A stretch of DNA of 64,000 bases from Talaromyces rugulosus (GCF_013368755.1 NC_049561.1:3782001-3846000); one strand, 5' to 3'. Shown: positions 1 through 10,504, counted from the first letter of the stretch. Numbers and translations: made by a program. The notes: a model not told the origin generated them from the letters alone.

Positions 1-115
1 AGTCATTGGGTGGAGAAGTATATTTTTTACAGAATTGCAGTTTAGGAATTTCGAAAAAAAGGAAACCTCTTCAATTGATCCCACCTAACTCCTAAAACTT
101 CACAATACACCAACT

Positions 116-1209
116 ATGGCATCAAACCCTCTCAACGCCCTCCGTGGCATGGAAGCTGCCGGAACGACAATCATCGCTGATACAGCCGATTTTAGTGTGA
201 GTCTCCAGTTTCAAGGATCATAGTCACATAAGAACGCAAACTGACATTTCCCTAGTTCATCGCCCGGTTCAAGCCATCCGAAGGCACTACCAACCCGTCT
301 TTGTTATACCTTGCTGCCCAACAGTCGGAATATTCAAGCCTCGTGGAAAGATCAATTGAACATGCAAATAGTCTAGCTGCCAAGGGAGACGCCATGGACG
401 TTCAACTTGAGGGTGCAGTCGAGTACTTGGCAGTACTTTTTGGCGCTGAGATCTACCATTTAACCGGCCGAGTCTCAACAGAAGTGGACGTACGACATTC
501 ATTCAACACCCAGGAGACTGTCAATACCGCCCTTCGCATAATTGCGCTGTATAAATTGCAGGGAGTACCTAAAGAAGCAGTGCGAATCAAAATAAGTGCT
601 ACGTGGGAAGGTATCCAGGCCGGTCGGATCCTTGAGCGCGAACACGGCGTTAGTGTTTTGATCACCATTGTCTTTGGCATTGTTCAAGCCATAACAGCAG
701 CCGAAGCAGGTGTAGCGTGCATTGCACCATACGTTGGTCGTATTGGTGACTGGTTCCGCTCACAGCCATTACCACCTGTGGATGATATGGGTGTGTCTAG
801 GGTTAGAGAAATGCAGAATTATCTCCGTAAATACAAGCACCGCACGCAAGTCATGGGTGCGAGTTTCAGGAATATTGAGCAAGTCAAGGCTTTGGCTGGT
901 GTTGATTTACTAACCATCGCCCCGTCTATCTTGGAAAAATTGGAGAATGATCACAGTGAAGTCACCCCACAAGTCACAGCAACGACTGGTGAGTTTTATC
1001 ATCGCGCATAAAAGATTATGCTAATAATCATTTGCCTAGCCCAAGACGTCGAGATTACCCCGGCCTCCTATATTAACGACGAGAATGCTTTTCGTTGGGC
1101 GTTCAACAGTGATGCTTGTGCAGTGGAAAAGTCAGCAGATGCCATGAGACGTTTTGCAGAAGACACTGAACAATTGAAGAAATTGTTGGCCTCCAAGTTG
1201 ACGGTATAG
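116..1209 (+). CDS. Transaldolase
   Basis: Transaldolase moves a dihydroxyacetone unit between sedoheptulose-7-phosphate and glyceraldehyde-3-phosphate in the cytosolic non-oxidative pentose phosphate pathway. Three exons (116-196, 256-988, 1040-1209) give 327 residues, the usual length for the TalB-like class. The Schiff-base lysine sits in KISATWEGI, matching the family's K-x-STWEG active-site strand. The family's FGxxQAxAAAEAG-like stretch (seen as FGIVQAITAAEAG) and the S/A-PYVGRIxDW loop follow. Introns have GTGAGT donors and TAG acceptors. The start at 116 is the first ATG in frame and leads into the standard N-terminal helix. It lies upstream of a sugar regulator and transporter, so it may be a pathway-dedicated paralogue rather than the housekeeping copy. 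That is inference. Confidence 0.93.
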
Positions 1210-1609
1210 ACAAATTTAGAGATAAATAGAAATAGAATAATACAAAATAGACGTCTACCGAATACATGAATACATACTTATTTTCATACTTATTTTGGAT
1301 AACTAGTTTACTTCATCTGACATTTAATCTGGTAATCCTGTAGCCATGACGTTGAGAATGAATAGACCGCAGGAACTCTTTCTCTAACATATGTCCTCCA
1401 AATTTAGTATGGTGTGGGCCTCTGCCCCACCAAATAGGGTTTCCAAATACGAGGCCAATCATGCTGTCGCAACTTAACATAGTTGACCCAGCTCTTCTGC
1501 CTCTCCACCTTCCCCATGATTTGACACTTTTCCCCCCAAGAACTGCGATGGAAACCCCAACAGTGTGAAAGCTGCTAGGCGTTTCCTCTAGGGCTGGCAA
1601 TGAGTCGCC

Positions 1610-3746
1610 ATGCCAGAAGAGTCTCACAGTCCGCAGCCTTCCCGGCCGGGAAGGATCAAAACCCAGCTTGCTTGTGATGTCTGCCGGAGGCGCAAGTCGC
1701 GATGCGATGGCCGCCGCCCTGAATGTACTCACTGCCTCGAAACAGGAGCTTCCTGTAATTACCGCACAGTCGTGGCAAATATTGAGAGGTATTTCTATAC
1801 ATTTGCTGTCGCGACCCGCAGGCTGACACCCTTAGTGATGCTGCATTGCTCTCGCGCTTTGCTGCGATAGAGGGCCGTATAGACACGTTGGAAGAACATC
1901 TGCCCAGGTTAGAAGAGTCACGACCGGTTGATACCCTTATCCAGCCACAAAGTGTTCCGCCAACAGCCTCTACATCCTTCAAAAGGATTCCCGAGTTTCA
2001 TCACGGTGCTGGCCACAAGGTTCTCCAGTACTGGTCTCGTCTGCGTGTTCATTTGACGATTCCTAATGTGAATGTCCTTCAATTCTTGAAAAATGCCGAG
2101 GGTCGAGACAAGCAATTTACGAAGAACCCACCGCCTGATACTTCTCAGGTAGTTTTGCCCTGGTCGCTTGCAAAAGACTGCCTACATTGCTGGAACGACA
2201 TCACTTCTCATATCCCCATTGGGTTTTCTGTGCTCCTTGAAAGTAGCATATTTTTCTCCAATGAGCATATCTCTTCTATGCTAAACTTGCTATCTGCCTA
2301 TGGTCAAAATAATGCTTCCGGAGGCCCTCAGTTTGGAAAGCTTGCCTTGGAAGATCTCCTGGTTTATACAATAGGGCTACGATGGCTCCTAGGTGAGGAC
2401 GCCGACATGCCAAATATATGCTTTACATTGGCACTTCAACAATTGTGGCGAGTTCAGATGGAAGCAGACGAGGTTGTAATCCCTTATTTGCTAGTTGTTG
2501 CCCATATCTTCTTATATACATATGCCATGCCTTCTCACGCCCTTGGCATTCTTCAAATCGTCGACGCTGCTATAAATCGGCTGTCGGTTCATCATAACTT
2601 AAGGTCAGTTTTGTTGTTGGACCTTTCTAGACTAGATCATTTATTCAATTTACAATGTGGCTAAACAATACATCAGGTCGCTCGAAACTTCGGTATTGAT
2701 TTTCAGTCAGATTTTTTACTTATTGCAAAGGTGAACTCATTCCTTCTCGCTAACATTATTTTTACTGACTTTATTTGCCGGTTCTAGTGATATTTTATCT
2801 GAAATAGACGGTTCTCCTTCTCTCCGAATCCCCCCTCCCCTAGTCAGTGATGGAAGTGTCGATTCAACGGCTCTAGCAATGGATGGCCAAACATCGACCT
2901 TTGATTATCTAGCAGCCAACATGTGGCTTCGATCGTCTCTTAACCTAATTCTGGGTCACATGTTCATAACTGGTCAAGCATACTGTCAGCCTCGCGAGGT
3001 GATCCCATTTATTGCTGAAGTATCTATGGATATTGAGACTTGGTATCGGTCCTTGCCCTTAGATTTACAGTTCGTTCGAGACGCACGCAGTTTTTATATG
3101 CTGTCCCCATCTATCTCCATACGAATGGTGAGTTTGAATTATCTCTTTCTGGAATACTTCCATCGGCTAACGCGTGTCCGGGTTTCAGAAAGAGCTATCC
3201 CTCCGATATCATGCATGTATTTCCATTCTCACGCGCCCTGTCCTCTATTTTGTGCTCTACCACGATCTTGAAAATTCAGTGACTCCTTCGCCAGGATCGG
3301 CCTTGGAGACTGACCGACAGCTAGAGCCGTGGGTTTTTGCTCTCTGTCGTGATTGTATCGAAAGCTCCAAGGTCATCATCATGACTTTGGCGCAACAATT
3401 TAATCAATCAACTAATGGCATTGGCCCGCATACACCTTTCTCTCCTCTTGAGGGGCATGTTCTTTCGAGAGACGACCTATCCGGTCCTAAGAACGGGTAT
3501 GCTACGTGGAGTGATATTCAACTTCTAGTGGGCTCTTATGCAGTATTGCTGTCGGTTCAAAACGCAACGTCGTTTTCATCGGCTTTTCGCGATATTTCCG
3601 CTATTGACGAAATTCTAGACATGGCTGAACGAGTTTTGTCCTGGGTAACGTCAAGTTCATTGGGGTATGCAAGAACGTTGGAGATTCTGGTAAATATTCG
3701 CCACAATTTCCGGGGTTCCACCCCCGGGACCGTGGCATCGTGCTAG
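1610..3746 (+). CDS. Zn(II)2Cys6 transcription factor (sugar-block regulator)
   Basis: Fungal binuclear-zinc regulator, nuclear. The N-terminal cluster is C-x2-C-x6-C-x6-C-x2-C-x6-C at about residues 22-49, preceded by a basic stretch. A predicted coiled linker with the typical LSRFAAIEGRIDTLE-like heptads follows, then a fungal_trans-type middle region with a YRSLP-like motif. Probable exons are 1610-1771, 1822-2603, 2677-2730, 2788-3127 and 3189-3746, about 631 residues. The last three junctions are clean (GTGAAC/CTAG, GTGAGT/CAG). The first donor is uncertain: the frame requires a phase-0 join to 1822, and the best candidate (GTGGCA at 1772) is a weak site. It lies between the transaldolase and the sugar transporter, so local pathway regulation is likely but inferred. 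Confidence 0.85.
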
Positions 3747-3958
3747 ATCCAGCTATCAGCGTTTTCAGAATCCAACCTTTACTCTTCTTAACTACTGCAA
3801 TATGTGTGTCAAGGCGCCTATTTATACAAAACTAATTCTACAACCCCAGACTTTAGACTTGCAATAAGATCTCAGTTCTTAACGGAAATAAACCCCTGTA
3901 TTCGAAATCACTTTTAGTTCATACTTTCAGGAGTAGGATCTTTATACTGAAAGCAAAC

Positions 3959-5494
3959 TCAAAGCTTCTCTACATGCTCTTCTAGTTCCCTCTGGTCTGC
4001 GGCCTTGTCATGAGCGGCAAGACCCTCTTCTGAAAAAGAGAAAACATGATCCTTCCATTGGCGAACCGGGATACCTTCTTGAAAAAACATGGAAATCTCG
4101 AGAATAGATCGGCCGGTAGTTTCTCCCACACAAAAGTAAATGTACAACAGGGAGATGATAGTTGTTACAGCATAAACAAAACCCAACATGGCTCCCAATT
4201 TGGCATCGTAGTACAAGTACGGCGCGGTAAAGCTTATCACCCATGTGGCCAGGAAAAAACTGACGATAGCGCATGACATGATTTTGTTTCTGTTTGGGCC
4301 AACAGCTACTTCACTAGCCCAGGTATAGGCCAGCGGGCCGAGGCCAAAGTTGAAGGCGACAATGACGATGTAGCTAATAGTCACGATGGCTATGGCTGGC
4401 CTGGTCGTCACCTTATGAGTGGCGATGATTCCGATGATAATGTAGGCAAAGAACATCATGCCGGTTGTGACAAGTAGGTTAGTCCGGCGAGGGACTTTGT
4501 TTCCTAGTAGTACCGATGCACCGACTGCGACGACTTGCAAGATGTTGGTGATCAAAGAGATTGTAAATGCTTGAGCCAAGCCTAGCGATTGAGCAAATAT
4601 GACGCCATACGAGTAGAAAAACACGATGCCGTTTATTTGCTGGGCACACATTGAGCCGCACGAGTAAAAGAGTTTGCGGCGCTCAATGGGATCGGCGATT
4701 AATGCGCGCCATGCCGAGCATCCAGCGAGTGTTTCATGTTCCCGTTGTCTTTGAATGGCTTCTTCCAGAACAGCAATATCGTTGGCCGGGTCATACGACT
4801 TGTTGCTGCGGTTGATCTTGCGCAGGGCTGTCTCGGCATCTGTCCTGCGGCCTTTGTTTATGTACCAGGTCGGGCTCTCCGGAATGACAAGTAGGCCAGC
4901 AAGCATCAGAATCGGGAGCAGGACCAGCAAGCCCATCGGGATTCGGTACGAGGCGCTAGAAGGTTTGATGCTGTCCGTTCCTTGGGTAATGCCAGAGGCA
5001 ACCAGCTGCGAGCACGACTGCAAGAATTGAAACATCATCAGTGCCGGGCCTCGGACTTGCCGCGGTGCAATCTCGCCAATGTAAAGGAGGCAGGTAACAG
5101 TGAAGTTACCAATACCCAGTCCAACCAGGATACGACCCAGCACAATCACGCCCTCAATCCCTGTGTCGGCCACCTGAGCAATGCCACCACCGATGATAGC
5201 AATTGATGCTACAAAGAACACGGCTTTCCGGCCCCAGCGATCATTGATAGGCGCAGCCAGCAGAGCGCCGACTAATTCACCCACGTAGATGATCGATGTA
5301 GTGAGCGAGGTGAAGCTGGTGGCCAGGGAATAGGTCCCCGTAGAAGGATCGTAATTGCCATAGGCATCTTTGAACGTCTGCATGCCCTGGATTCCCGTGT
5401 AGTAAGTTTGATCATAGCCATAGCAGAGGGCTCCGATGGCCGAGATGGCACAGCAGAGGATAGCCCATCGGTTGTCCCTCACATTGAGCTCCAT
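3959..5494 (-). CDS. MFS sugar transporter (sugar porter family)
   Basis: Plasma-membrane sugar importer, probably a proton symporter. It is a single exon of 511 residues with about twelve hydrophobic segments. Sugar-porter signatures are present in order: DRWGRK after TM2, GRILVGLGIG in TM4, the EIAPRQVRG loop after it, PESPTW before the central loop, QQINGIVFF in TM7, and a terminal GETTGRSILEI. The start chosen at 5494 (MELNVRDNRW) fits family N-termini. An in-frame ATG sixteen codons upstream would add only a hydrophobic tail. A TATA-like element lies near 5620 on this strand. The gene is divergent from the anhydrosugar-type kinase and shares its promoter, which suggests that it imports that kinase's substrate. 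The substrate itself cannot be read from the sequence. Confidence 0.93.
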   Translation of the reverse strand: MELNVRDNRWAILCCAISAIGALCYGYDQTYYTGIQGMQTFKDAYGNYDPSTGTYSLATSFTSLTTSIIYVGELVGALLAAPINDRWGRKAVFFVASIAIIGGGIAQVADTGIEGVIVLGRILVGLGIGNFTVTCLLYIGEIAPRQVRGPALMMFQFLQSCSQLVASGITQGTDSIKPSSASYRIPMGLLVLLPILMLAGLLVIPESPTWYINKGRRTDAETALRKINRSNKSYDPANDIAVLEEAIQRQREHETLAGCSAWRALIADPIERRKLFYSCGSMCAQQINGIVFFYSYGVIFAQSLGLAQAFTISLITNILQVVAVGASVLLGNKVPRRTNLLVTTGMMFFAYIIIGIIATHKVTTRPAIAIVTISYIVIVAFNFGLGPLAYTWASEVAVGPNRNKIMSCAIVSFFLATWVISFTAPYLYYDAKLGAMLGFVYAVTTIISLLYIYFCVGETTGRSILEISMFFQEGIPVRQWKDHVFSFSEEGLAAHDKAADQRELEEHVEKL

Positions 5495-6089
5495 GGTGGA
5501 AAAGGAAATTAAAAAGAGTAGAACGAGTAAAAGAACTGTCAAGTCAAGAAATCAAACCGAAAGCCGAATCTCATCTAGCAACGACGCAATCTAGTGAAGT
5601 CGCGGGCCATACTGACATCTATATATGCCAGTTTGATTTGATTACGACTCATCCGGCTGCCACAGGGATTTGAATAAAGAGTAGTATTGTCTCAATCTCG
5701 CTGGTTGTTGCTATGTGGAAAAGGTCCACTTTTGCCCCAGACAAGATATTACCATTTTAGGAAAGGCCCAAGTAGTTCCAGGGAAAGCGGGTCCATCGGA
5801 GGCCTCCGACGGAGGGTTCCCCGATGGAGCTTCCCCGTACTACATACATCACACAAGTCATGCGCGCAGTGGGGAGTCGTTGTTTCCAAGTATTCAGTCA
5901 TCATTGGATTTGCTCCTGGGACAGGATACGGGGAGAAGATTTTTCTGCGACTGAGGGGTCTCGTGAGGGGAAGTCGGCGGCAGGCCGAATGGTATAAGTC
6001 TGGTTCGGTCGTCGTCGTCTCCTTTTTTCTATTCTTTTACCGCCAGACATATTTCTTCTTTTCTTTTTTGAACAAGCACCAAGCAAAAT
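5495..6089. promoter_or_regulatory. Divergent promoter of transporter and kinase
   Basis: This 595-bp stretch separates the two start codons. It holds a perfect CGG-N6-CCG palindrome at 5797-5808, the half-site arrangement bound by some Zn2Cys6 dimers, followed directly by another CGG. It also holds two matches to the CreA consensus SYGGRG (CTGGGG, reverse strand, 5735-5740; GTGGGG, 5869-5874), suggesting glucose repression. A TATA-like element near 5620 faces the transporter. The sites are seen; their use is inferred. Confidence 0.5.
5797..5808. promoter_or_regulatory. CGG-N6-CCG palindrome, candidate Zn2Cys6 operator
   Basis: The sequence CGGAGGCCTCCG is a perfect 12-bp inverted repeat midway between the transporter and kinase starts. 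Inverted CGG triplets spaced by six bases are a known recognition arrangement for binuclear-zinc dimers (Ppr1/UaY type). The neighbouring regulator at 1610-3746 is the obvious candidate binder. This is inference. Confidence 0.5.
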
Positions 6090-7322
6090 ATGCCATATAT
6101 AATCGGTCTCAACAGCGGTTCGTCGTTCGACGGCGTGGATGCTGTGTTGTGTTCCATCGACATTGCTGCAGACGGCCATCCCAGCCGACCTAAGTTTGTC
6201 GATGCGCTCACCGTCGACTGGCCCGACGAGCTACAGCCGTTGATTGTGAAGGCATTTGAGAATGATCTGAGCCTGTTTGAGATGACTCGCGTCAACTACG
6301 CTGCCGGTGCGGTATATGCGGAGGCCACTAATGCACTGCTCGCTAAAGCCGGTCTCAAAGCCGAGGATATCGATGTACTAGGGTATGACGGCCAGACTGT
6401 TTACCAAGAGCCTCCCGACCGCCAAAAGATTGCAGATTACGCTGCCAGTGGTAGCAAGAGCCTGGTGGATCTCTGGACAAAGGGTGGCTACCCTTGCGGC
6501 TACTTCATCGTCGAGTCCGGTGTTGTGGCTGCCCTAACTAACATCACCACTGTCACACAGTATCGACCTGTTGACCACGCCCTGTGTGGTTCCGGGGCTC
6601 CCCTTATGCAGTATCTCGACTTTGTGTCCTTCCGTAACGACGGCCCGACTGTGACGCTCAATATTGGTGGTATTGCGAACCTACAACTGGCCGATATCGA
6701 CCGGAGCAAGATGATGGCGTTTGATACTGGTCCTGGAAACGTCATGTTAGATCATGTCATCAAGGTCCGTACCGGACGCACTTATGATAAAGACGGCGAG
6801 CTGGCCGCCAAGGGTACCGTTATAGAACCGCTGCTGGAAGAACTCCAGTCGCACGAATTCTTCACGCGCAAGCCCCCTCGCTCCGCCTGGAGACTCGACT
6901 TTGGCTCCAAGTATGCCGATGATATTCTAGAACGATGCTCTTCATCGTCTACAGAGGATCTCCTCGCCACCTTCTCCATGTTTACTGCCACCTCGATTGA
7001 GCGAGCTCTGGTCGACTTCATCCTCCCCAAGACTACAGTCACCAAGGTGGTCGCTAGCGGTGGCGGCACGCGGAACAATACCTTGATGCGTTTCTTGAGC
7101 GAGCGAATGACTGCCCATGGACTAAAGACGTGCGTCAGCGACGAGTTTGGCCTGCCTGCTGCATACAAAGAAGCTATCAAGTTTGCGACGCTTGCGTTTG
7201 CAACGAAGCGAAATCTTGCCAATAACATTCCTGCTGCTAGCGGGGCTTCGTCATTTGCAGTCCTCGGGAAAATGACATTTGCGCCTCGATTGGCTCAAGG
7301 CACAGGACCGGTCGGTAATTGA
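6090..7322 (+). CDS. AnmK-family sugar kinase, possible levoglucosan kinase
   Basis: A single exon encodes 410 residues of the anhydro-N-acetylmuramic acid kinase family (ASKHA fold). Family signatures are present: the N-terminal GLNSGSSFDGVDAVL phosphate loop, a DGQTVYQEP variant of the GHGQTVxHxP substrate strand, TLNIGGIANL, AFDTGPGNVMLD containing the catalytic aspartate, and the adenosine loop ASGGGTRNNTLM. Fungi make no peptidoglycan, so the bacterial substrate is improbable. Levoglucosan kinase of the yeast Lipomyces starkeyi belongs to this family and opens and phosphorylates 1,6-anhydroglucose to glucose-6-phosphate; its length (about 440) is similar. Divergence from a sugar transporter supports an imported anhydrosugar as substrate. 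An anhydroheptose feeding the nearby transaldolase is an alternative. Confidence 0.85.
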   Translation: MPYIIGLNSGSSFDGVDAVLCSIDIAADGHPSRPKFVDALTVDWPDELQPLIVKAFENDLSLFEMTRVNYAAGAVYAEATNALLAKAGLKAEDIDVLGYDGQTVYQEPPDRQKIADYAASGSKSLVDLWTKGGYPCGYFIVESGVVAALTNITTVTQYRPVDHALCGSGAPLMQYLDFVSFRNDGPTVTLNIGGIANLQLADIDRSKMMAFDTGPGNVMLDHVIKVRTGRTYDKDGELAAKGTVIEPLLEELQSHEFFTRKPPRSAWRLDFGSKYADDILERCSSSSTEDLLATFSMFTATSIERALVDFILPKTTVTKVVASGGGTRNNTLMRFLSERMTAHGLKTCVSDEFGLPAAYKEAIKFATLAFATKRNLANNIPAASGASSFAVLGKMTFAPRLAQGTGPVGN

Positions 7323-7993
7323 TATGACAGATTACGAAATTATTGAAGAATTCGGACTGGAGCATTTCGTCGAGGATAGCAGCGACTTTCAAGGGGGTAT
7401 TGATTCAATTCATGTACTTATTATGTGATAGACAGCAGCGTTGCATAGTTTCAATGGACCTTATGTTTTTGTTTCACTACTTTGGTATCTCCAGTACTAA
7501 GATCTTTTTTTTTAATTTTTAAAAAAAGGCTATACAAGGTGTAATAAATAGTTATACGTAGAAGTTTGCTGTGGGCCTTCGAGATCTTGCCAAGGAATAA
7601 CATGTACTTTGCAAGAAAAATCTTTATGGGTATATAGCATATTACTCTATCTATAGTAACGTATCAATAGAATATTGAACCCCATTTAAACCCGACAACC
7701 CAATAAAAATGATTGATAGTATTGAAACGGCTACATAATTTATTCAGCGGCATAGCAAGAAAAGAGACCCATAAACTTTACAAATTGTGGAAAGAATTCC
7801 ACAGGAGATCCCTTTCGAGCCTCTTGATCCACTCCAATTGAACCAATCCCGAGAATGCTCAAAATCACAAAGAAAATGTTAGATCTGCTCGCCCTAACCC
7901 TAGACTTAATACTTTCCATATTGCTAAGAAGCTGGAGCAGAAAAGTCAAATGGAGGTCGCCATGTAGTCTAGGGTCCTCTCAGGCCAAGACCC
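7323..7993. other. Intergenic, no gene recognised
   Basis: AT-rich DNA between two converging 3' ends (kinase and cysteine-rich peptide 1). A 69-codon open frame on the minus strand (7740-7949) has no family resemblance and lies where the peptide gene's 3' UTR should be. Confidence 0.5.
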
Positions 7994-8372
7994 TTAGCAG
8001 CTTGTCTGTTTCGCAGGCACGTTAGTATATGCTATATAAAAAGGCTAGGCATATTTAATGAAGGAACTAACGCAGCAAAGAGTAATGCTTCCAGATCCAT
8101 TGCAGGCATTAGGGTGGCTATGGGTCAAGTTAGCATGGTGACCAGACAACAATTTCATGACAGAACACGTACTCCGCTGGACAAACGTTATCTGGGTATT
8201 GAATAGTCTATTGAATTATTAGATTTTTCCCAACCTACTGGGACGATATATCATACAACACAGTCCTGAATACTAGTTAGTGTTTAATGACTCTTTCAAT
8301 GGTCTTTTCGAGTACACATACCTGCGCGTAGGCAATAGCAGCAAAAACTGAGACAAGAATGAGGAACTTCAT
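7994..8372 (-). CDS. Small cysteine-rich secreted peptide 1
   Basis: A four-exon gene for a 47-residue preprotein, too small for automatic calling. Exons are 8372-8322, 8207-8173, 8117-8072 and 8005-7994. The first 17 residues (MKFLILVSVFAAIAYAQ) are a clear signal peptide ending at a consensus cleavage site. The mature peptide of about 30 residues has cysteines spaced C-x7-C-x8-CC-x2-C. Donors are GTATGT, GTACGT and GTTAGT. The third intron contains a CTAAC branch point. Intron phases are 0, 2 and 0. The gene matches the peptide at 9773-10197 in exon order, phases and cysteine spacing, which strongly supports both models. The C-x8-CC pattern recalls the first cysteines of hydrophobins, but the protein is far too short. 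Function is unknown; a secreted signal, surface-active or antimicrobial peptide are possibilities. Confidence 0.7.
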
Positions 8373-9772
8373 GGTGAGTGATAAAAATGAATTTTACTAA
8401 GCTGAAAGTAGACTTGATATTTTGGAGATATTTCGATATTGTGATTGTTAAAGGAATAAACCTGGATGGAAAGTATACGATATTTATAGTCGACCTGTTT
8501 AACTCATAAATATATCAATTGACACGAGAATAGATAATTGTCATAAGTGTGAATTGAATTACGCACTGATACCCCATGTATTTGATTTAGTTCACATAAG
8601 CTTATTATTCACAACCAACTTCCATGAGACATCTCCAATCCAGTACAGAGTACAACAGGCAGCTGCAAAGGAATGAAACGTGGGGTCTGACTATTGGTAC
8701 ATCATTCACGCCGACGCCTCCACTATCGAGGCTCCAATACTATATTCATGTATATTCTATATTAGAAAGAATACCCAACTGTGTAGATCTGAATGCGTTA
8801 CGAATGCGTTACTTAATTCAGTGTAGTTAAATAAGCAGTAGTTCTCAGCTGGAGGATCTACGGTGTAAGCGCTAAACTCGCCAATAACTAAGCCCGAGTT
8901 CCGCCTTGGCTTCAACGGTATCCGTCGGTATTCGGTATTCGGTATCCGTCAGTCCGTTAATAAACCCTGGAACTTAAAATAGTATTGTTAAAATAAGGAG
9001 ATTTGCATTATTCCTTGTTATATTATGAAATTTTATGAGACTAGTCACTTACTAGTGAAAATCCCAAATATAAATAAAGTAATAGCACGTGAAGGCTATT
9101 TAGATCAACATATCAATGTTGTTTTCAGTGTTGATTACGTGACTAACATACACTATAAAGTCAGCATTGGGTAGTCTGTCTAGCGAATCAACTTCTATAT
9201 TTGGTATAGGGTGAACAAATAGGTGGATATGTGAGAAGTACATGCTCCATTTTTCATGTACGGTCATCCTAAGCTCACACCTTATTAGCTTATAAAGGAG
9301 TCGGGGCAGATGCGTTGGCTAGGAATAACATCCCAATACACTCCTAGGGCTAGCTGCTATGGTTATGATGTCATCGTCACTAGGTAGATTTTAGCTACGA
9401 TGCTTGCCAGGTATACTGCATTTTTGTGGAGCTTATTTGTTGGCTAGATGTGAATGGATAGATGATATTGAGTGATATTGAGCACCCTATCTTGGTTTTC
9501 GACTTTCGAATAGATAACCAAATGAAGGCACTTCTGAGGCTTAACCCTCCTCATATGCTGTCATACCACGCTCTTGACGACCGATAACCCACAAGAGTAC
9601 TTGGCTAATTGGCTTCTTGCTGATGATCCCTCAATAATTGGTCTCAAGAACTATGGGGAATTCAAGAGCTGGAGATATATAAATCAGAAGCTTTTTCAGT
9701 TGATTATCCTTCTCAACCATCCCATTTCTCAGTATCATCACCAACAACCAGTTTATCTCAATTTACACCACC
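8373..9772. promoter_or_regulatory. Divergent promoter of the two peptide genes
   Basis: This 1.4-kb AT-rich region contains no supported gene. A TATAAATA element on the minus strand (around 8481-8490) lies about 110 bp before peptide 1. A TATATAAA element near 9675-9683 lies about 95 bp before peptide 2. Around 8920-8960 there are imperfect tandem GGTAT(T/C)CG units. A 68-codon frame at 8624-8830 looks random. Confidence 0.45.
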
Positions 9773-10197
9773 ATGCGTCTATTCGTCGTCCTCGTTGCCC
9801 TTGCTGCCGTGGCCTTTGCCACCCCTACTCGTGTTGGGGAGAAACGGGAGGTAAGTGTCTATAGGTCTATATGCGAAATATATTGCATATTAACTCACTA
9901 TCGATAGAATTACTGCACTGTATGGCAAAAATATAGCATGAAAGATGTGGCCAGCTTCCACTAACAAACGTAAATTTATAGGGCGTTCCTCTCGCCAATG
10001 CCTGCCCTTCTGCGTAAGTAGTCGCTGCGTCATTGCATGATTTATTAGATTGAGTTTTATATTTTAACCCTGAGTTGTAGGGAGCCGAATGATTGTGGCC
10101 AGATAGGCTCAGCCCACCTCTGCTGCTCCGTACGATGACCCCTTTCTGATAGTTGGTGCTCACTTGTGTTAATTTTCTTTAGGACAACTGTGCCTAG
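9773..10197 (+). CDS. Small cysteine-rich secreted peptide 2
   Basis: Four exons (9773-9850, 9982-10013, 10081-10129, 10183-10197) encode a 57-residue preprotein. Residues 1-16 (MRLFVVLVALAAVAFA) form a signal peptide, followed by a short segment ending in Lys-Arg that could be a Kex2-type processing site. The mature part has cysteines spaced C-x7-C-x8-CC-x3-C. Donors are GTAAGT, GTAAGT and GTACGA; all acceptors are TAG. Intron phases 0, 2 and 0 are identical to those of the divergent peptide gene at 7994-8372. Similar positions in both peptides read N-x-C-P and L-C-C, so they are paralogues. I know no named family with this spacing. The odd cysteine count (five) would permit a disulfide-linked dimer. 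Confidence 0.72.
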
Positions 10198-10504
10198 GCA
10201 CTACGTTCTTGTTATGTGAGGGGGATGCTGGGGTGGATCAAGTGGAATATAAAATAGGACATTTCAACGATTCCATCAAATTTATATCTCAGGTATTAAC
10301 GAAGAAAGTCTTACCGGTGGACCATCATTTAGTTGCTCTCATTCATTTTCAATGTTCTTTGATCATAATCCATGGACAGACAACTTTCATTATCAATATA
10401 ATAGATGGCTATTCTCTCCCTACGGACTGATAACTGTAATTCCTACAAGGATGAGTAATTGTCATAGTAAAGTAGTTGATAGTAGCGACTGTCTACAAGG
10501 TTGC
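10198..10504. other. Intergenic, no gene recognised
   Basis: This stretch lies between peptide gene 2 and the terpene synthase relic. It has no open frame with recognisable content. It may contain unrecognisably decayed 3' sequence of the relic, whose class I domain should extend this way. Confidence 0.4.

Noticed and set aside
7740..7949. 69-codon minus-strand frame with a hydrophobic stretch
   Set aside because: It lies in the expected 3' UTR of cysteine-rich peptide 1. The hydrophobic part is internal and not a signal peptide, and there is no homologous counterpart next to peptide 2.
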